From CAZJYI01 sp964550025 (lineage in GTDB: Bacteria; Verrucomicrobiota; Kiritimatiellia; UBA8416; CAYOBW01), in contig CAZJYI010000003.1 in assembly GCA_964550025.1 (NCBI GenBank), positions 108,230 through 172,229 on the forward strand: DNA of 64,000 nucleotides. The letters are read 5' to 3'. The translations under genes and the position numbers were made by a program. This document shows, one piece after another, positions 61,685 through 64,000 of the stretch. Each line of letters opens with the position of its first letter. Position 1 is the stretch's first letter. The notes beneath the pieces are model-generated. The model had not been told where the DNA came from, made no database searches, and saw only the letters and a program-made list of their open reading frames with translations.

Positions 61685-62572
61685 ATGACAGATCGTGACA
61701 GATATGCTCTGCGCCACTGGTCGCGGGAGGGGTGGCGCCAGAGGGCGAAGGGGCGGGTCGGGTTGCTGCTGATGCGGGTCTTTCCTGCGCGGGCAGCCAG
61801 GCTACGGGAGGAGTACTTCACGCACCACGAGCGCCACACCAGTCTCCTGGATCGGCTCATCGGTTGCGGAATCGCCTACAAGGCCCTGCACGGGGGCAGT
61901 CTCGGCGACCTGGCGCAGTATCACCGGCAGTTTTGGGCGGGCGGTAACACCGAGGCTTTCCACGACCTGGCCGAAGAGCGGTTTGAAGCGGCGTTTCTCA
62001 CCTTCTACACGCCGGTCATCGACGCGCTCGAAGCGTTCCTCGATGGCAGGGGCGAAACGACGACGTTCTGCGAGGTGGGCGCGGGAATCGGATTGCTGCT
62101 CGACTACCTCGCCAAGCGTTTTGATCACGTCGAGCGGTTGATCGGCATCGACCTTTCCGAGGCGACCATCAAGCGAAACCGGGATACATTCGCCGACCCC
62201 CGCATGGAGTTTGTTGCCGGGGATGCCCTCGAGTTCATTGAGACCCACGGACAGCCCAATTGGGTTTACCTGACCCACAACGGCGTGCTGGAATACCTGC
62301 AGCCCGAAGCCGTCGACCGTTACTTCGCCCTCATCGCCGGCCTGGAACCCGCGACGGTCGTCCTGATCGAACCTATCGGCCTCAACCACGACCTCGACAC
62401 GCAACCGGAGTCCTGGCCCTACGGCCAGGAGTTTTCGATCTCGCACAACTACCCGTACAGGCTCCGTCAGGCGGGCTTCGAAATCCACTACCGGCAGGAG
62501 GTCAACGTGTACGGGGTGCGGGTAATCATGGTCCTGGCTGCTATATCGGGGGAGAGAAGGGACGGGCGGTGA
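61685..62572 (+). CDS. class I SAM-dependent methyltransferase
   Basis: A 295-residue cytosolic protein starting with an ATG at 61685. The N-terminal 130 residues are helical and specific to this protein. FCEVGAGIGLLLDYLA (about 131-146) is motif I. LIGIDLSEATIKRN supplies the acidic ribose-binding residue, and WVYLTHNGVLEYLQP the post-motif region. The acceptor is unknown. It is divergent from the giant gene and 34 bases ahead of the hydrolase gene in the same direction. Confidence 0.85.
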   Translation: MTDRDRYALRHWSREGWRQRAKGRVGLLLMRVFPARAARLREEYFTHHERHTSLLDRLIGCGIAYKALHGGSLGDLAQYHRQFWAGGNTEAFHDLAEERFEAAFLTFYTPVIDALEAFLDGRGETTTFCEVGAGIGLLLDYLAKRFDHVERLIGIDLSEATIKRNRDTFADPRMEFVAGDALEFIETHGQPNWVYLTHNGVLEYLQPEAVDRYFALIAGLEPATVVLIEPIGLNHDLDTQPESWPYGQEFSISHNYPYRLRQAGFEIHYRQEVNVYGVRVIMVLAAISGERRDGR

Positions 62573-62606
62573 GGGACGAGCGACGAAGGAAGTGTGAGGA
62601 GACTAC

Positions 62607-63398
62607 GTGAGAACGGCAGCGATAGCCATAGGAATCGCGTTTCTGTGTTTAGCCACCGCGTTCGTCTTCCGACGCCGGCGGACGGGAGCACCAGGGCGTC
62701 CCGGCATACCCGTGCCACCCCCGGTCATGATCGAGGAACGGCACAGTCAGTGGATCAGACTGCCCTGGGGGAAGAAGGTCGAGAGCGGTTACCTCCTGTA
62801 CCTCCCGACGGCCTACCCGGACTCCGAGCAGACATGGCCGCTCGTACTCGTGCTGCACGGTTCGGGCGAGTCGGGGGCCGACCTCGACAAACCGGCCGTG
62901 AACGGTCTATGCAAACGCGCCCACGAGACGGACCTGCCGTTCATCATCCTCGCTCCGCAATGCCCGAAGAAGGACGACTGGACGTACCGCGGTCAACAGC
63001 GGCGGCTGATCGAGCTGGTGGAGACCGTCGAGGCGCAGTACCGTGTCGACCCCGACCGGATCTACGCCACGGGATACAGCATGGGCGGCTACGCGGTGTG
63101 GGACCTGGCAACCTCACACCCCACCCGCTTCGCCGCCATCGCACCGATCTGCGGCCGCGGCAACCCCTCGCAGGTCGCCGTCATCAGGCACCTCCCGACA
63201 TGGGTCTTCCACGGAGAACGCGACGAAGCCATCTCGGCCGAGGCTTCACGTGAAATAGTCGAGGCCCTGCGCGAATGCGGATCGCCGGTCAAGTACACCG
63301 AGTATCCCGGCGCAGGGCACGACGTGTGGACACGCACCTACGCCGACCCCGAGTTCATCGCGTGGCTGCTCGCGCAGAAGAGGCAGAGTGTGCAGTAG
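62607..63398 (+). CDS. exported alpha/beta hydrolase (esterase/PHB-depolymerase-like)
   Basis: A 263-residue protein. The GTG at 62607 has GAGGAG 6 bases upstream. One N-terminal hydrophobic segment (residues 4-21, AIAIGIAFLCLATAFVF) followed by RRRR looks like a membrane anchor or uncleaved signal. LVLVLHGSGESG (about 79-90) is the oxyanion loop, YATGYSMGGYAVWDLA holds the nucleophile elbow G-Y-S-M-G, HGERDEAI the acidic residue, and GAGHDVW the catalytic His. This is the pattern of the phospholipase/carboxylesterase and dienelactone hydrolase-like group found in polysaccharide-degrading loci. The ester substrate (acetylated or feruloylated glycan) is inference. Confidence 0.85.
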   Translation: MRTAAIAIGIAFLCLATAFVFRRRRTGAPGRPGIPVPPPVMIEERHSQWIRLPWGKKVESGYLLYLPTAYPDSEQTWPLVLVLHGSGESGADLDKPAVNGLCKRAHETDLPFIILAPQCPKKDDWTYRGQQRRLIELVETVEAQYRVDPDRIYATGYSMGGYAVWDLATSHPTRFAAIAPICGRGNPSQVAVIRHLPTWVFHGERDEAISAEASREIVEALRECGSPVKYTEYPGAGHDVWTRTYADPEFIAWLLAQKRQSVQ

Positions 63399-63731
63399 CG
63401 CCCGCGTTGGGATGCCCTCCTTGTCCGGGTGAACCTGGAGGCCTTGTGACGCGGGCAGGGCGCGGATAGGGACAGACCCTGAACGGGTGTTCCCATCGCT
63501 ATACGACATGAGGCCCGCAAAGACGGAAGGTTTCGATACTCGTGGCCCTTCTCGATACCGGACCTGCTGGATGCGCGACACAGACGCAGTCGCGCACGCA
63601 CATTCTGGGGACGATGGTGCGCGCTGGAGGATCTCGGACGAGGTCGGACTAGCGGGCGGCACTCCGCGTAGTCGACAGATGAGCTTCCGCGGTCGACACT
63701 CAGCGGATTGAACCGGGACCAGATCTGGATT
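63399..63731. other. convergent intergenic region
   Basis: 333 bases between the hydrolase gene and the transposase fragment. It holds a variant repeat unit AGGGACAGACCCTGAAC at 63468-63484. No gene or other structure is convincing. Confidence 0.5.
63468..63484. repeat. variant of the GGGGACAGACCCTGCAC repeat
   Basis: AGGGACAGACCCTGAAC, 15 of 17 bases identical to the unit at 45615 and elsewhere. It lies about 250 bases from the transposase fragment. Confidence 0.7.
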
Positions 63732-64000
63732 TCAGGTCACGGGAACGGTGACGACGTCGCCCTTCAGAGGGTGCACCGTGAAGAGCTCGCCCCAATTGCA
63801 GCCAGTCATGGCGAAGGGGCCGGTATTGTGTTCCGAGGATATCCGCTCTGCGTGGCGGTTCAGAACGTTCTCCGCATACTCCCGGCTACCCAGCGCGATA
63901 CCGGCGGTGAAGTAGCGTACATGACAGCGCAGGACGACACTCAAGGGCAATTCCCCGCCGGCATCCAGCACGCGCTGGACTTCTTCGGGAGAGAATCCCG
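63732..64000 (-). CDS. REP-associated tyrosine transposase (Y1_Tnp type), C-terminal fragment
   Basis: The last 89 residues of a gene that enters from the right edge. The visible end contains LRCHVRYFTAGIALGSREYA and WGELFTVHPLKGDVV, a pattern I associate with the C-terminal part of Y1 HUH transposases that act on REP elements (RYF-x-x-G-x-x-LGSR). The catalytic HUH and Tyr residues lie outside the window, so the call rests on this tail alone. If correct, it may be the enzyme that spread the GTAG-type repeats seen here. Confidence 0.6.
   Translation of the reverse strand, partial: GFSPEEVQRVLDAGGELPLSVVLRCHVRYFTAGIALGSREYAENVLNRHAERISSEHNTGPFAMTGCNWGELFTVHPLKGDVVTVPVT

Noticed and set aside
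1..64000. CRISPR arrays, rRNA and tRNA genes
   Set aside because: I looked for regularly spaced short repeats, rRNA cores and tRNA cloverleaf ends and found none convincing. The repeats present are palindromic and irregularly spaced.

Overview
The window is a GC-rich bacterial chromosome segment packed with exported proteins: two sulfatases, a GH-A-type glycoside hydrolase, a GH99-like hydrolase, a Gfo/Idh/MocA oxidoreductase with a twin-arginine signal, a PQQ-type beta-propeller, HEAT/VCBS proteins, beta-helix proteins, and a giant DUF2341/LamG/lamin-tail/CotH protein. This mix is typical of the Planctomycetes-Verrucomicrobia-Chlamydiae superphylum. A Kiritimatiellota- or Lentisphaerota-like organism living on sulfated polysaccharide is the best guess, inferred from gene content only (no rRNA or marker gene is present).

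Layout. 1-10.4 kb: start of a Tat-exported protein, a glycoside hydrolase, a GNAT enzyme, a decayed Sel1/protease gene, a beta-propeller protein, and a two-gene unit of a SUMF1-like protein and a protein with a strict 27-residue repeat. 10.3-18.1 kb: a possible small RNA, a DUF3800 protein, an oxidoreductase, a HEAT/VCBS protein and a sulfatase. 18.1-21.2 kb: a toxin-antitoxin pair, a methyltransferase, a SnoaL-like protein and a HEPN module with a degenerate nucleotidyltransferase-like partner. 21.7-26.4 kb: sulfatase plus GH99-like operon, then cfa and rnhA. 26.5-31.4 kb: two tandem beta-helix proteins.

31.7-45.6 kb is the most unusual part. A same-strand run holds a DUF6916-like protein, three tail-collar proteins, a GNAT enzyme, a Tat-exported protein, a PqqD-like protein, a radical SAM/SPASM enzyme, a 50-residue open reading frame that looks like a RiPP precursor, and an HprK-like kinase. 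A PF14907-type nucleotidyltransferase faces them. Next comes a gingipain-like C25 peptidase whose stop codon overlaps the start of a nucleotidyltransferase-GHMP kinase fusion. I read 35.8-40 kb as a candidate RiPP locus: leader-binding PqqD, radical SAM maturase, precursor, kinase and nucleotidyltransferase, without the lasso cyclase genes that usually accompany the last two.

45.8-64 kb: two secreted proteins of unknown family, a roughly 11.7 kb gene split in two by one apparent frameshift near 55,855, a methyltransferase, a lipase-like hydrolase, and at the right edge the C-terminal part of what looks like a REP-associated tyrosine transposase. Palindromic intergenic repeats starting GTAGC and ending GCTAC, plus a GGGGACAGACCCTGCAC repeat, are scattered through the window. 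Several of these repeats supply the stop codon of the neighbouring gene. Starts were chosen by Shine-Dalgarno matches and signal peptides, so many genes are shorter than the longest open frame.
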